Source: Psychroflexus torquis ATCC 700755 (lineage in GTDB: Bacteria; Bacteroidota; Bacteroidia; Flavobacteriales; Flavobacteriaceae). From it: DNA of 64,000 bases. The translations under genes and the position numbers were made by a program. A model generated the notes under the pieces. It made no database searches. It worked only from the letters and a program-made list of their open reading frames with translations, and was not told the DNA's origin. Positions 62,972 through 64,000 of the stretch are shown here, piece after piece (the stretch's first letter is position 1; each line of letters starts with the position of its first letter). The stretch is taken from contig NC_018721.1 in the NCBI RefSeq assembly GCF_000153485.2, positions 3,162,001 through 3,226,000 of the forward strand, in the 5' to 3' direction.

Positions 62972-64000
62972 TTAACCTCGCACTTAAAGATCTTTAATTT
63001 TAGGCAGCATATTTGATGCTCTCATGTTTAAAATATTTTGCTACCCTTTCGCTATCATTTTGAAGCATTTTCATATGATTCTCTAAATTTTCTTTCATTT
63101 TTTCTTGTGTTTTTGGTGCCGGTTTATCCGAGAGTCCATACTTTAAATCGCAATTCAGATATTCATCTGGGTTTCGCTCAGGTGAGTATGATGGCAGGTA
63201 AAATAGTTCTATGGTTTCGCCATTTTCTTCCGCCCATTTCTTTACAACTTTACTATGATGGACTCGTAAATTATCAAGGATTAAGAATACTTTGGTTTCT
63301 TGCGATTTGATGAGCTGTTCTAAAAATTGAATAAATACATCTGAGTTCATATTTTCTTTATATATCATAAACTGAATTAAACCCTGATTTGTAACTGTAG
63401 AAATCATGTTGATTGAAAACCGCTTCGACATATGTTTTTTAACAGGAGTTTTTCCTTTTGGAGCATAGGAACGTCCATGATGATTATTGTTTTTTACACC
63501 CGTTTCATCCCCCCAATGGATAGTTGCCTTCTCTTGTTTTGCCTTCCCTTTTATTGCTGGGTATTCTTCGTCTAACCATTTTTGAACTTTTTTGGAACAT
63601 TGTTCATAAGCTCTCTTTTTTGGCTTTTGAGGCGTGAATCCCCAAGCGTTGAGATAATTACCGACAGCTCTTCTTCCGATTGTAATACTAAACTCTCTTG
63701 CTATCAAATCCCTTACTGCCCTTGTAGTCCACAAAGCATAATCTAACTTTAGTTGATCGGGCATTACATCAATAATCATTTTTTGGATTGCAGCTTCTTG
63801 ATCTTTATTGAGTAGTTTTCGATCTTCTGATTTGACTCCTCGTTTTTGATATGACAAAGATTTATGACCTTCTTTATTGTAAAGCTTCCACCAATCTCTA
63901 ACAGTATTTACATGAACACCGTAAAACAGAGCTATGTCTTTTTTTTTATCTCCACGTTTTATCATTTTTACAGCATCCCTTCGAATTATACCTCTTTCCT
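62972..64000 (-). mobile_element. IS630-family insertion sequence, copy 2 (partial)
   Basis: Begins TTAACCTCGCACTTAAAG directly after a TA (62970-62971) inside MITE H. Sequence matches the first copy apart from at least one base near 63003 (TTTTAGGCAGC instead of TTTTATGCAGC). The window ends before the right terminus. Confidence 0.92.
63000..64000 (-). CDS. IS630-family transposase, copy 2 (partial)
   Basis: The 321 visible residues from an internal Met to KYAA are identical to the transposase at 54268; the N-terminal ~23 codons run past the window edge (the last bases, CTCTTTCCT-like, continue the frame). The DDE motifs are all present, so the copy may be intact. Confidence 0.92.
   Translation of the reverse strand, partial: ERGIIRRDAVKMIKRGDKKKDIALFYGVHVNTVRDWWKLYNKEGHKSLSYQKRGVKSEDRKLLNKDQEAAIQKMIIDVMPDQLKLDYALWTTRAVRDLIAREFSITIGRRAVGNYLNAWGFTPQKPKKRAYEQCSKKVQKWLDEEYPAIKGKAKQEKATIHWGDETGVKNNNHHGRSYAPKGKTPVKKHMSKRFSINMISTVTNQGLIQFMIYKENMNSDVFIQFLEQLIKSQETKVFLILDNLRVHHSKVVKKWAEENGETIELFYLPSYSPERNPDEYLNCDLKYGLSDKPAPKTQEKMKENLENHMKMLQNDSERVAKYFKHESIKYAA

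Overview
AT-rich DNA from a marine member of the Bacteroidetes, most likely Flavobacteriaceae. The evidence is two secreted proteins with type IX secretion C-terminal sorting domains, MlaEFD, DabAB, a CRP-type response regulator among UspA genes, and very low GC. The many insertion sequences, MITEs and decayed genes recall sea-ice flavobacteria such as Psychroflexus, but the genus is an inference. No tRNA, rRNA or CRISPR array was seen.

Layout. (1) 1-8.7 kb: a minus-strand type I restriction-modification operon (HTH regulator, hsdM, hsdS, a small ORF, an Abi_2 gene, hsdR) with a strong inverted-repeat operator and cassette-boundary-like repeats at both ends. (2) 8.7-15 kb: single minus-strand genes of unknown function (one DUF695) separated by palindromic intergenic repeats, two IS110 relics and two copies of a ~275 bp repeat. 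(3) 15-25 kb: a frameshifted SRAP gene and a duplicate of its 3' end, an LruC-like lipoprotein, a GEVED/T9SS protein, an acyltransferase and a lectin/T9SS type B protein. (4) 25-32.5 kb: yjjX, a sodium:solute symporter, a GH26-like enzyme, MscS, an operon whose group III globin is split by a MITE, and an Fpg-like glycosylase without zinc cysteines. (5) 32.6-37 kb: wreckage of a PIN toxin locus, a HEPN-like gene and a nuclease-like fragment, plus an ISAs1 element inside a MITE. (6) 37-48 kb: mlaEFD, HPF, a PAS histidine kinase with a REC-CRP regulator, and four tandem-domain UspA genes. (7) 48.6-54 kb: dabBA, an inorganic carbon uptake system, with a divergent LysR gene. (8) 54-64 kb: a flavin reductase gene hit by IS630 and by a MITE, a D-lactate dehydrogenase-like gene, a methyltransferase, a GNAT gene, a decayed HAD dehalogenase, an SDR gene, and a second IS630 copy that sits in a MITE and runs off the window.

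The unifying theme is a MITE family of at least nine copies. It has ~24 bp terminal inverted repeats, 3-bp TNA target duplications, and two internal length variations that occur in all four combinations. It splits two genes at bases where excision restores the frame, and it is itself the target of ISAs1 and IS630. Most calls are from motif reading; no database search was possible.
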